Assembly (NCBI GenBank): GCA_021813195.1
Contig: JAKALI010000300.1
Span: 1 to 5,739 of the forward strand
DNA from: Pseudomonadota bacterium
GTDB taxonomy: Bacteria > Pseudomonadota > Alphaproteobacteria > Rhizobiales > Hyphomicrobiaceae
Direction of reading: 5' to 3'
Length of the DNA stretch: 5,739 bases
The notes below the pieces were generated by a model. The model was not told the origin of the DNA and did no database searches. It was given only the letters and a program-made list of their open reading frames with translations. Positions 1 through 5,685 of the stretch are shown here, piece by piece (position 1 is the stretch's first letter; each line of letters opens with the position of its first letter). The translations under genes were made by a program, and so were the position numbers.

Positions 1-661
1 CCATGATGGGCTGCATGTGGTAGTAGAAGGATCGCTTGATGATGCGCAGGCAGGTCGGGCTGAGCGAAAGCAGTTCGTCGGCGAACTTGCGCACTTCCTC
101 GTCGAGCTTCTCCTTCGGCACCACCGAGTTGACAAGCCCCCAGTCCAGCGCCTGCTGCGCGTAGTAGCGCCGGCACAGCATCCACAGTTCGCGCGCCCGC
201 TTGTGGCCGAGCACGTTGGCCGAGTGCGAGACGATGTAGCCCCCGGCCGGCGAGCCGACGCGCGGGCCGTTCTGGCCGAAGATGGAGTGGTCGGCCGCGA
301 TGGTGAAGTCGCAGAAGTAGGCGATGTGGTGGCCGCCGCCGATGGCATAGCCGCTGACGCGCGCGATCACCGGCTTGGGGCATTCGACGATCAGGCGGTT
401 GAACTTGAAGTCCAGATCCTGCAGGCCACTCTTGCCGCCGGCGTCCTTCTCCCAATTGACGTCGCCGCCGACGCAGAACGCGCGCTCGCCGGCGCCGGTG
501 AGGACGATGACGCCAACTTTCTTGTCGGCGGTTGCCTTGAGGATCAGCCGCTCCATCTCTACGATGTTATCGCCGGTAAAGGCATTGAGGGTCTTTGGCC
601 GATTGATGGTGATGGTCGCGACGTAGTCCTTGACGTCGTATATGATCTCTTTTTCAGACAC
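1..661 (-). CDS. BadI/MenB-like crotonase-fold acyl-CoA hydrolase, C-terminus beyond window edge
   Basis: The 220 visible residues belong to the crotonase (enoyl-CoA hydratase/isomerase) superfamily, nearest in pattern to BadI (2-ketocyclohexanecarboxyl-CoA hydrolase) and MenB (naphthoyl-CoA synthase). Visible signposts are ITINRP (about 17-22), LTGAGERAFCVGGD (54-67, first oxyanion-hole segment), GYAIGGGHH (104-112, second segment), FGQNGPRVGS (128-137) and RARELWMLCRRY (155-166). BadI opens the ring of 2-ketocyclohexanecarboxyl-CoA to pimelyl-CoA in the cytoplasm. The Asp that BadI and MenB carry two residues after GS is Ala139 here, and the two crotonase Glu positions are His and Gly, so exact chemistry is uncertain. 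The start is GTG at 661, with GGGG seven bases upstream and an in-frame stop further up; no in-frame ATG is available. It begins 36 bp after the dehydrogenase stop, so it is probably the second gene of the same operon. About 40 residues are probably missing at the edge, including the region of BadI's catalytic Tyr. Confidence 0.85.
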   Translation of the reverse strand, partial: MSEKEIIYDVKDYVATITINRPKTLNAFTGDNIVEMERLILKATADKKVGVIVLTGAGERAFCVGGDVNWEKDAGGKSGLQDLDFKFNRLIVECPKPVIARVSGYAIGGGHHIAYFCDFTIAADHSIFGQNGPRVGSPAGGYIVSHSANVLGHKRARELWMLCRRYYAQQALDWGLVNSVVPKEKLDEEVRKFADELLSLSPTCLRIIKRSFYYHMQPIM

Positions 662-697
662 GATGGAACCCCATTTTTGACGAATTAATAGCCAAAC

Positions 698-1492
698 TCA
701 ACCTATCATGGTGTATCCGCCTGATACCGACAGGACCTGGCCGGTGACGTGACCTGCAGCGGCGGACGACAGGAACACTACGGCGTTGGCAATATCATTC
801 GGGCGACCGAGCTTACGCAGCGGCAGCGCCTTGGCAACCTTCTCGAATTGCTCCGCCGTGAACATTGAATCTGGTTTTGTCCACATGCTATTGGTGCCAA
901 CCTCTTCCGTAGCCACGGGAACAGTGACGCCAGGACAAACGACATTGCAGCGGATACCATAGCGGCCGTTCTCTTTCGCAATGGTCTTCATGAAAGAATT
1001 GACCGCGGCCTTAACACCACCATAGACCGCCTCGCGCGGCTCGCCCGATCGGCTTGCGTCAGAACTTATCGACACGATAGCGCCGGTGCTCTTCGGAATC
1101 ATGATATCGAGCGCACATTTGGTGCAGTTAAGCACGCCAACATAATTGATCTGGATGATCTTCTGCCAGAACTCGGGCGTCGTCTGAGTGAAAAACATCA
1201 ACTGATCCCAGCCAACGTTGTTGACCAGCACATCAACCGTGCCATGCTTGTCAATCGCGGCCTTGAACATAGTCTTCACCTGATCAAAATCGGTCACGTC
1301 GGTCTTGATTATCTGAACGCTGGCAGCGCCGTTCTTCCGCGCAAGGTCGGCAACTTTCTCAGCCTGCGCCTGGTCGAGATCGCCAACCGTGATGTTGGCG
1401 CCCTCAGCCGCAAACGCTAGTACAATCGCCCGGCCAATGTTGGAGCCGCCGCCAGTGACGACGACCGATTTGCGCTTCAGATTGAGATCCAT
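698..1492 (-). CDS. BadH-like short-chain dehydrogenase (probable 2-hydroxyacyl-CoA dehydrogenase)
   Basis: This is a complete 264-aa classical short-chain dehydrogenase/reductase, a normal length for the family. From the ATG at 1492, TGGGSNIG (13-20) is the Rossmann dinucleotide motif, D65-V66 contacts adenine, NNVG is at 91-94, Asn116 is the structural/catalytic Asn, and Ser144, Tyr157 and Lys161 form the active site. Asp37 at the end of the second strand suggests NAD rather than NADP preference. NNVGWD and the ending VLSVSGGYTMIG resemble BadH, the 2-hydroxycyclohexanecarboxyl-CoA dehydrogenase that produces the BadI substrate; the adjacent BadI-like gene supports that pairing. A GTG at 1501 would add three residues, but it abuts the GGGGAG ribosome site, whereas ATG at 1492 sits nine bases from it. 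Base composition is clearly lower in GC than the downstream crotonase. The substrate is inferred; another ketoacyl-CoA/hydroxyacyl-CoA pair is possible. Confidence 0.9.
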   Translation of the reverse strand: MDLNLKRKSVVVTGGGSNIGRAIVLAFAAEGANITVGDLDQAQAEKVADLARKNGAASVQIIKTDVTDFDQVKTMFKAAIDKHGTVDVLVNNVGWDQLMFFTQTTPEFWQKIIQINYVGVLNCTKCALDIMIPKSTGAIVSISSDASRSGEPREAVYGGVKAAVNSFMKTIAKENGRYGIRCNVVCPGVTVPVATEEVGTNSMWTKPDSMFTAEQFEKVAKALPLRKLGRPNDIANAVVFLSSAAAGHVTGQVLSVSGGYTMIG

Positions 1493-1501
1493 ATTCGTCA
1501 C

Positions 1502-1507
1502 TCCCCG
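1502..1507 (-). promoter_or_regulatory. Ribosome binding site that decides the dehydrogenase start
   Basis: The minus strand reads GGGGAG here. It touches the candidate GTG start at 1501 but lies nine bases from the ATG at 1492, which is normal Shine-Dalgarno spacing. This favours the ATG. Confidence 0.65.
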
Positions 1508-2238
1508 TTTTGCATTTTAGTTTTCGATTGCTTGCTCGTGCTCCACCAACGCTACAACCGCGTTGCGCTCGACAGTCTCGCCCGCTCGGCAAACCTGACA
1601 CAGCGTCGTACGTGCCGCTCACGAGCGGACAAAAATTCGAGGAACGGCGAGCGAATATCAAGCAGACCGTCGATGCATTCACGTGGCAACGCTCTGGTTG
1701 AATTCTCCGCACTTGGTGAAGACGCGAGGGCTCGGCTGTTCGCGCTACAATATGCGCTCCGTCGCGTGGCGAGACTGTGGAAGATATCCCGCTCACCGAG
1801 ATCAGGGACTGAGTTGCTAGCGCCGAATCTGTCTTTGCCGGACTAACGTCGTTGACGTGCGGAACCCGTGGCCAGTCAGCGACCTCGGCGACGTGATAAG
1901 GAAGGATAAAATCGATCATCGCGCCGCAAGACAAGCGACATTCGCGGTAGTCTTCTGCACCTGCACCCTTACGCTTGATCGAGATCGAAAAGTTATACAT
2001 CAGCGCTCGCGCGAAACAGGTCGCTCAATTGAGGGAAGGACGCTCGCGATCGTTATCCAAGCCTTTTCGCGTCTTCCCCCGCGGTAAATTCTCCGAACCC
2101 CGGCTCTCCGTTTGCAATGGTGACCATAACCCCACAAATCGCAGCGCCAACATAAGAATTCTAACACATGTTCGACTTAATTCATAGCGGTTCGCGGGCG
2201 ATGGCACGTCGGAAAGCAGAAGAAATTTTGTGGACCAT
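1508..2238. other. Gene-poor stretch upstream of the dehydrogenase/crotonase operon
   Basis: About 730 bp in which I recognise no protein family on either strand. Open frames exist on both strands, as expected in GC-rich DNA, but none has a convincing ribosome site or family motif. It probably holds the promoter of the dehydrogenase/crotonase pair and may include decayed coding or IS-flanking sequence. One compact dyad lies at 1615-1628. I found no convincing -35/-10 pair. Confidence 0.5.
1615..1628. promoter_or_regulatory. Short palindrome, possible operator
   Basis: CCGCTC and GAGCGG form a perfect 6-bp inverted repeat around a 2-bp centre, about 120 bp upstream of the dehydrogenase start. 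The size and position suit a regulator half-site pair, but a 12-base dyad can arise by chance in GC-rich DNA. There is no T-run, so it is not a terminator. Confidence 0.2.
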
Positions 2239-2444
2239 TGACCTTCCCCCCGCAAGGACCATAACCAGACTCGGTTCTGGTTATGGTCCTTGCGGGACCG
2301 GGCTGCGAACTCGGCAGGCGTGAGACCGCCGAGGCTCGTGTGAGGGCGCTGGGCGTTGCAGTCCCGCCGCCATTCTTCGATGATCCGACGGGCCTCTGGC
2401 AATCCTCGGAACATGTGCTCGTTCAGGCATTCGTCGCGGAAGCT
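2239..2444 (-). mobile_element. IS3-family insertion sequence remnant (transposase-end fragment)
   Basis: The fragment runs from an apparent terminal inverted repeat, TGACCTTCCCCCC reading inward from 2239, to a break near 2444. It contains the last part of the OrfB transposase on the minus strand. The TGACC...CCCC ending is typical of IS3-family tips. The other end, OrfA and most of OrfB are absent, so the element cannot move by itself. No target duplication is visible, because the partner end is lost. Confidence 0.8.
2239..2444 (-). pseudogene. IS3-family transposase OrfB, C-terminal fragment
   Basis: The fragment translates as SFRDECLNEHMF, then LPEARRIIEEWRRD and RPHTSLGGLTPAEFAARSR. This is the very conserved C-terminal end of IS3-family OrfB, part of the DDE integrase domain. 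RDECLN and the following EEWRRDxN...RPHxSLGGLTPAEF are family hallmarks; the Glu of EEWRRD lies near the place of the third catalytic acid. Immediately upstream of SFRDE the frame hits TAG, where the homology also stops, so everything N-terminal is gone. Downstream the frame stays open past the IS tip into flanking DNA as far as 2025, and that extension is not transposase. It is dead as a transposase. Confidence in family is high; the subgroup is uncertain. Confidence 0.85.
2249..2296. repeat. Perfect 21-bp inverted repeat with 6-bp loop
   Basis: Positions 2249-2269 and 2276-2296 are exact reverse complements over 21 bp and enclose the loop CTCGGT (2270-2275). The structure lies just inside the presumed IS3 tip and overlaps the end of the orfB reading frame. 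No T-run follows on either strand, so it does not look like a standard intrinsic terminator. Confidence 0.9.
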
Positions 2445-2448
2445 CTAA

Positions 2449-2610
2449 GAACGCACGTCCGTGATGGTGACGACCAACCTTGCCTTCGGCGAATGGCCGA
2501 GCGTGTTCGGCGATCCGAAAATGACGACCGCGTTGCTCGACCGTCTGACCCACCACTGCGACATCGTCGAGACCGGCAACGAGAGCTGGCGCTTCAAGCA
2601 CCGCGTCTGA
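2449..2610 (+). pseudogene. IS21-family IstB helper ATPase, C-terminal fragment
   Basis: The frame reads [20 protein letters not shown], continues through [16 protein letters not shown] and ends WRFKHRV with TGA at 2608-2610. This is the conserved C-terminal third of IstB, the AAA+ ATPase that assists the IstA transposase. TTNLAFGEW is the sensor-1 region of the family. The codon before the first Glu is TAA where IstB usually has Tyr, so the homology begins exactly at the break with the IS3 fragment. The Walker A and B parts are absent, so it cannot function. It lies on the opposite strand to the surrounding metabolic genes. Confidence 0.88.
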
Positions 2611-2699
2611 CGATTGCGGCAACGACCCCGCACGCGCGTCGCCGCCGCAACCCCGACCAGCTGCGGCGACGCGCGAGCGCGCATCCTTGTCTACGACAA

Positions 2700-2751
2700 G
2701 GGGGTCAGCTTTGGACTCCAATCGAGGGGCAATTTTGCGAGCCGATTGACA
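2700..2751 (+). repeat. IS21 right-end terminal repeats
   Basis: Two imperfect direct copies lie at about 2700-2724 and 2725-2748. They share a GGGG(T)CA-TTTTG-like core and are followed by the terminal CA. Such arrays are the transposase binding sites at IS21-family ends. Only the right end is present. Confidence 0.65.
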
Positions 2752-2823
2752 TGCCGATATATCCGCTGCGGGTCCGCGCGCGCCCGTCGATGGCATCTTA
2801 TGCAGCCTGCATCAGCCGAGAAT

Positions 2824-4443
2824 TCACTTTGCAGCGTTGACGATCTCGCGAAGCTTGAACTTCTGCACCTTGCCGCTTGGTGTTTTAGGCAAGGCGTCGA
2901 GCACCTCAATGCGTTCCGGCCAGTAGTTTTTAGCCACAGTATTCTCCGCCATGTAGCCTGACAGATCAGCCAAGGTAAGCGAAGCTCCCTCGCGCAGCAC
3001 CACGCAGGCACAGGCCCTCTCGCCCAAGCGCTCATCCGGCACGCCAACAATCGCGACTTCCTGCACGGCGGGATGGCGATACATCAACTGCTCAATCTCG
3101 ATCACGGGAACGTTCTCGCCGCCGCGGATGACGATGTCCTTGGTGCGCCCCGTGATACGAATGTAGCCGTCCTCGTCTTTGCGGGCGAGATCTCCTGTCT
3201 CAAACCAGCCATCCCGATCGACGGCATAGAGATGCGGCCGCTTGAGATAGCCTACAAAGGTGCCGGGACCCCGCGCTTGTAGCCGGCCCTCTTCGTTGTG
3301 AGGCAGGACCTTTCCCCCGTCATCGACGGTCCTGACTTCCATCCCCTGGCTTGGACAACCATCGGTCTCGAAGACCTTTTCGGGCGGATCATCAAGCTTA
3401 GTGGTCGTCACCAGCCCATTTTCCGTCATGCCCCATCCCGAAATGATGTGCGCGCCAAGATTCTCGGTTGCCCGGCGTACCAGAACGCGAGGAATCGGTG
3501 CGCCTGCCGAAACAAAAGTCCGCAAGGACTTCATGGCCTTGGGTCGGAGTTCGGCCTCCGCGGTCAAATCCGCCAGAAACGGTGTAGACGCCATGGTCAT
3601 CGTTACACGTTCTGTCTCGATGATGTCTGCGGCCTTGGCTGGATTCCAGATATCCTGAAGAACGACTCGTCCTCCAAGATACAACGGCAGAAGCAGGCCA
3701 ACGAGAAAACCGGTCTGATGGGCCATTGGCGAGGCCATCAGCACGACGTCGTTGGCTGTGAGGTGGACGCGATCCTCGAAATATCGCACGCTATTAAGTA
3801 AGGTATTGCTTGTGTGCATCACTCCCTTGGGCTCACCGGTTGTGCCCGACGTATAAAGCAATTGCACGACATCATCGGCCGAGGCGGCGGTCGCTGCCTC
3901 AACCCGCTTTCCGGGCGAATTCAGCACTGCCTCGAAGTCGCGATCGTCGCCGGAACCGATGACAACAATGTGCTCAAGTGTGGGCACCCTGGCCTTGAGG
4001 CGGTCCGCCATTGCGGCGTGATCGAAATCACGAAATCGCTGCGGAACAATCAGCATGCGCGTCTCAGCCAAAGCTAGCATGAATTCCATTTCGCGATCGC
4101 GGAAAATCGGCATGATTGGATTTGTGACCGCGCCGATCCGCAGCAGCGCGAGGTGAAGGGCCACGAATTGCCACCAATTCGGTAACTGGTACGACACCAC
4201 TTCGCCGGGCTTGACACCGAGCCGCAGCAAATTAGCTGCGATTCGATCGGCAGTTTGCTGCAGTTCGCCGTATGTCAGTAGGGTATGTCGGTTGGACGCA
4301 GCTTCGTAGCCTACAACCGCTATCCGTCCTGGATCATCCCTGACCGTCTTGGAAAAAGCCTCAAGCAGCGTCTGATCGTTCCAAAAACCAGCGGCTCGCA
4401 TCGCTTGCTTGCGCTGCTCTGAAAGAATTGGATCCATCGCCAT
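2824..4443 (-). CDS. Acyl-CoA ligase of the ANL superfamily, AliA-like
   Basis: This is an intact 539-aa AMP-forming acid-CoA ligase of normal length. It activates a carboxylic acid to an acyl-adenylate and then to a CoA thioester in the cytoplasm. All core motifs are visible: YTSGTTGEPKG (197-207, phosphate loop), GWGMTENG (336-343), WFETGD with Asp418 (ribose binding), GRTKDIVIRGGENV (432-445, hinge) and PKTPSGK with Lys525 (adenylation lysine). The stretch VVSYQLPNWWQFVALHLAL followed by PIMPIFRDREMEFML recalls cyclohexanecarboxylate-CoA ligase (AliA) and related medium-chain ligases, which fits the BadH/BadI-like genes downstream. The start is ATG 4443 because GGGAGG lies six bases upstream; a second ATG at 4437 is less well placed. 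It follows the relic region directly, and downstream it is separated from the dehydrogenase operon by IS debris. The true acid substrate cannot be read from the sequence. Confidence 0.93.
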   Translation of the reverse strand: MAMDPILSEQRKQAMRAAGFWNDQTLLEAFSKTVRDDPGRIAVVGYEAASNRHTLLTYGELQQTADRIAANLLRLGVKPGEVVSYQLPNWWQFVALHLALLRIGAVTNPIMPIFRDREMEFMLALAETRMLIVPQRFRDFDHAAMADRLKARVPTLEHIVVIGSGDDRDFEAVLNSPGKRVEAATAASADDVVQLLYTSGTTGEPKGVMHTSNTLLNSVRYFEDRVHLTANDVVLMASPMAHQTGFLVGLLLPLYLGGRVVLQDIWNPAKAADIIETERVTMTMASTPFLADLTAEAELRPKAMKSLRTFVSAGAPIPRVLVRRATENLGAHIISGWGMTENGLVTTTKLDDPPEKVFETDGCPSQGMEVRTVDDGGKVLPHNEEGRLQARGPGTFVGYLKRPHLYAVDRDGWFETGDLARKDEDGYIRITGRTKDIVIRGGENVPVIEIEQLMYRHPAVQEVAIVGVPDERLGERACACVVLREGASLTLADLSGYMAENTVAKNYWPERIEVLDALPKTPSGKVQKFKLREIVNAAK

Positions 4444-4449
4444 CCTATG

Positions 4450-4455
4450 CCTCCC
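4450..4455 (-). promoter_or_regulatory. Ribosome binding site of the acyl-CoA ligase
   Basis: The minus strand reads GGGAGG, six bases from the ATG at 4443. It is a strong match to the anti-Shine-Dalgarno sequence and supports the first of the two in-frame ATG codons. Confidence 0.7.
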
Positions 4456-4459
4456 TCAA

Positions 4460-4513
4460 TCATTCTTCTGACGCCAAGTCCGTGACCAGACTGAAGCCGC
4501 CATTCTTCGCCAT
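4460..4513 (-). CDS. Possible 17-residue reading frame, or tail of a deleted gene
   Basis: A frame MAKNGGFSLVTDLASEE ends 16 bases before the ligase start codon. Its ATG shares the A of the TGA that closes the preceding relic frame (TGATG), and the same frame stays open for some distance upstream of the ATG. The composition looks protein-like, but I recognise no family. It could be the genuine C-terminus of a gene lost by deletion, a small coupled peptide, or chance. No good ribosome site is visible. Confidence 0.2.
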   Translation of the reverse strand: MAKNGGFSLVTDLASEE

Positions 4514-4787
4514 CACCGCCGGGTCGCAGCCCCTCCGACCGAACACACGTTGCCGAGTTTCTCGCGAAGCCTGTCAACTGCTTCGGGATTGGCTAGAGCG
4601 AAAAGATCGCAAGCATCCTGGTTCTCGAACACCACTCGCAGCACCTGACGCATGATCTTCATATTACGTGTTCGCGGTAGATCGTCGACGAACAGTATCT
4701 TTTTCGGCTGGTAAACGCGGCCATGCCGTCGACGATGGCGGACGATAACTCGTTCGTTACTACCCCGTCGGGGTTTACGCCCGGCAT
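4513..4787 (-). pseudogene. Acetyl/propionyl-CoA-synthetase-type ligase, C-terminal fragment with frameshift
   Basis: Two frames together give the C-terminal subdomain of an ANL ligase. The first, 4787 to about 4716, reads MPGVNPDGV then NELSSAIVDGMAA. The second, from about 4722 down, reads GRVYQPKKILFVDDLPRTRN, then MKIMRQVLR and DLFALANPEAVDRLREKLG. The PKxILFVDDLPRTRNMKIMR block is the family's C-terminal signature, and the catalytic lysine (codon 4659-4657) is kept. The frame changes between about 4722 and 4713, where a few codons also seem to be missing. The large N-terminal domain is absent, so this is a relic. It does not duplicate the end of the intact ligase downstream (DALPKTPSGKVQKFK), so it comes from a different ligase type. 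After EKLG the frame adds about a dozen residues of doubtful origin. Confidence 0.75.
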
Positions 4788-4788
4788 G

Positions 4789-4878
4789 CCGGCGGTGGTA
4801 TTCGGGCCCAAACTGCGCGCAGAGCGCCCGCGGCGCGTCGCGCAGATCGTTATGCGTGTCGGGAAGAGATGCCTGCAT
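4789..4878 (-). pseudogene. Acyl-CoA dehydrogenase, N-terminal fragment
   Basis: Starting at ATG 4878, three bases after the stop of the upstream lyase-like gene, the frame reads MQASLPDTHNDLRDAPRALC and then AQFGPEYHRR. This matches the usual opening helix of acyl-CoA dehydrogenases (NDLRxAVRALCxxF...EYxR). Homology stops after about 30 residues, and the sequence passes into the ligase relic in another frame. The FAD-binding and catalytic domains are absent. The close spacing to the upstream stop suggests the complete gene was once translated in the same operon. The match is judged by eye from a short segment, so the family is probable rather than certain. Confidence 0.65.
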
Positions 4879-4881
4879 CCG

Positions 4882-5685
4882 TTACATCGCCTTGTGCGTT
4901 TCGGGGCCGCTGGTCTCCAGGATCTCTTCTTCGGCGCGCTGCCAGATCTCATAGGCGATCGGGTTCTCGCTTTCCTCGAGGATATGGCCCACCAACCCAA
5001 TCGCACGCGCCATCACGCCGAAGCCGCGCACGATCTTCCATGGGAAGCCGAATTCGCAGCAGATCGCGCCGATGGCGCCGGTAGCGTTGATCGGCAGCAG
5101 CTTGCCGGACTTCTCTTCGGCAACGGCCTGAATCTTCTGGATCAGTTCGATATATTCGCCTGATTTGCCGTTTTCCGCGGCAATCTGGAACAGTCGCGGC
5201 GAGCGGGGATCGACCGGCTTGTGCACCGGGTGGCCCAACCCCGGCACGATCGTCTTGCGGGCGCGGAATTTTTCGACCGTTTCAGCGGCGATAGCACCCA
5301 GATCTGCGCAGGTGCCCAGCTTGTCCTGCGGCAGCGCCTCGTACAGCATCTTTGAGGCACCTTCCATCGAGCCGACGAATACCGTGCCCAGCCCACAGAG
5401 CCCCGCCGCGACCGCAGCCTGCAGCGATTCCGGCGCTCCCATGTAGGTCATCCGCGCGGCGAGTGCGGACGGTGTGATGCCGTGCTCCACGAGTGTAATG
5501 ACGATCGCGTTGAACACCCGACTTTCCTCGGGCGTGGCCTGGCGGCCAGTGAGTTGCAGAAAGGCCAGATCGCCCAGGTTCATATGGCCCAGAATCTCAT
5601 TCGGCAGGTCGAGCCCGCGCACGCATATCCTATCGGACGTGCTCCAGGCGATGTTGGAACTGATTTTTCGGCTGCGCTTACCCAT
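4882..5685 (-). CDS. Citryl-CoA-lyase-like protein (citrate synthase superfamily)
   Basis: The 267-aa protein is a compact single-module member of the citrate synthase/ATP-citrate lyase C-terminal family. Genes of this type are usually named citryl-CoA lyase (citryl-CoA to acetyl-CoA and oxaloacetate). Visible landmarks are GRQATPEES (47-55), LVEHGITPSALAAR (65-78), GLGTVFVGSMEGASKML (98-114), VPGLGHPVHK with His152 (147-156), DPRSPR (159-164), LPINATGAIGA (197-207) and GLVGHILEE with His234 (230-238). His152 and His234 match conserved histidines of ATP-citrate lyase. The catalytic Asp of the family (PNVD in citrate synthase, NVDG in ATP-citrate lyase) is Thr202, and the first citrate synthase His is Glu108. 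The true reaction may therefore be cleavage or condensation of another hydroxyacyl-CoA. The start ATG overlaps the stop of the upstream gene (TGATG), implying translational coupling. Confidence 0.85.
   Translation of the reverse strand: MGKRSRKISSNIAWSTSDRICVRGLDLPNEILGHMNLGDLAFLQLTGRQATPEESRVFNAIVITLVEHGITPSALAARMTYMGAPESLQAAVAAGLCGLGTVFVGSMEGASKMLYEALPQDKLGTCADLGAIAAETVEKFRARKTIVPGLGHPVHKPVDPRSPRLFQIAAENGKSGEYIELIQKIQAVAEEKSGKLLPINATGAIGAICCEFGFPWKIVRGFGVMARAIGLVGHILEESENPIAYEIWQRAEEEILETSGPETHKAM

Larger units (their letters stand above)
2446..2751 (+). mobile_element. IS21-family insertion sequence remnant (right end)
   Basis: The 3' end of istB is followed by about 140 bp of non-coding DNA and then a typical IS21 right tip. 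Two degenerate repeats of the form GGGGTCA(G)CTTTGG / GGGGCAATTTTGCG precede a terminal CA at 2750-2751. IS21-family elements end in 5'-TG...CA-3' and carry multiple terminal repeats. The left end, istA and most of istB are missing. Confidence 0.8.

Noticed and set aside
17..688. Long open frame on the plus strand
   Set aside because: It is the antisense shadow of the crotonase gene; the minus-strand translation carries clear crotonase motifs and this one carries none.
1514..1519. TAAAAT on the minus strand as a -10 box for the dehydrogenase operon
   Set aside because: Transcription would start within the ribosome site, and there is no -35-like hexamer at 16-18 bp.
1404..2000. 198-codon minus-strand frame running from the gene-poor stretch into the dehydrogenase start
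   Set aside because: It overlaps the first third of the dehydrogenase N-terminal coding in another frame, shows no family motif and has no convincing ribosome site.
2025..2238. Extension of the IS3 orfB frame beyond the IS tip
   Set aside because: The translation past the terminal repeat shows no transposase similarity; it is read-through into flanking DNA.
2201..2320. Plus-strand 39-codon frame starting MARRKAEEILWTID
   Set aside because: It crosses the IS tip and the hairpin, lacks a ribosome site and looks like chance.
2800..2812. ATGCAG-C-CTGCAT dyad just downstream of the ligase stop
   Set aside because: The arms are only 6 bp with a one-base centre and no T-run, so it cannot act as an intrinsic terminator; probably chance.
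2445..2840. Several overlapping open frames across the IS21 fragment and beyond
   Set aside because: Only the plus-strand frame ending at 2610 matches a family (IstB); the others are shadows or run through the IS tip.
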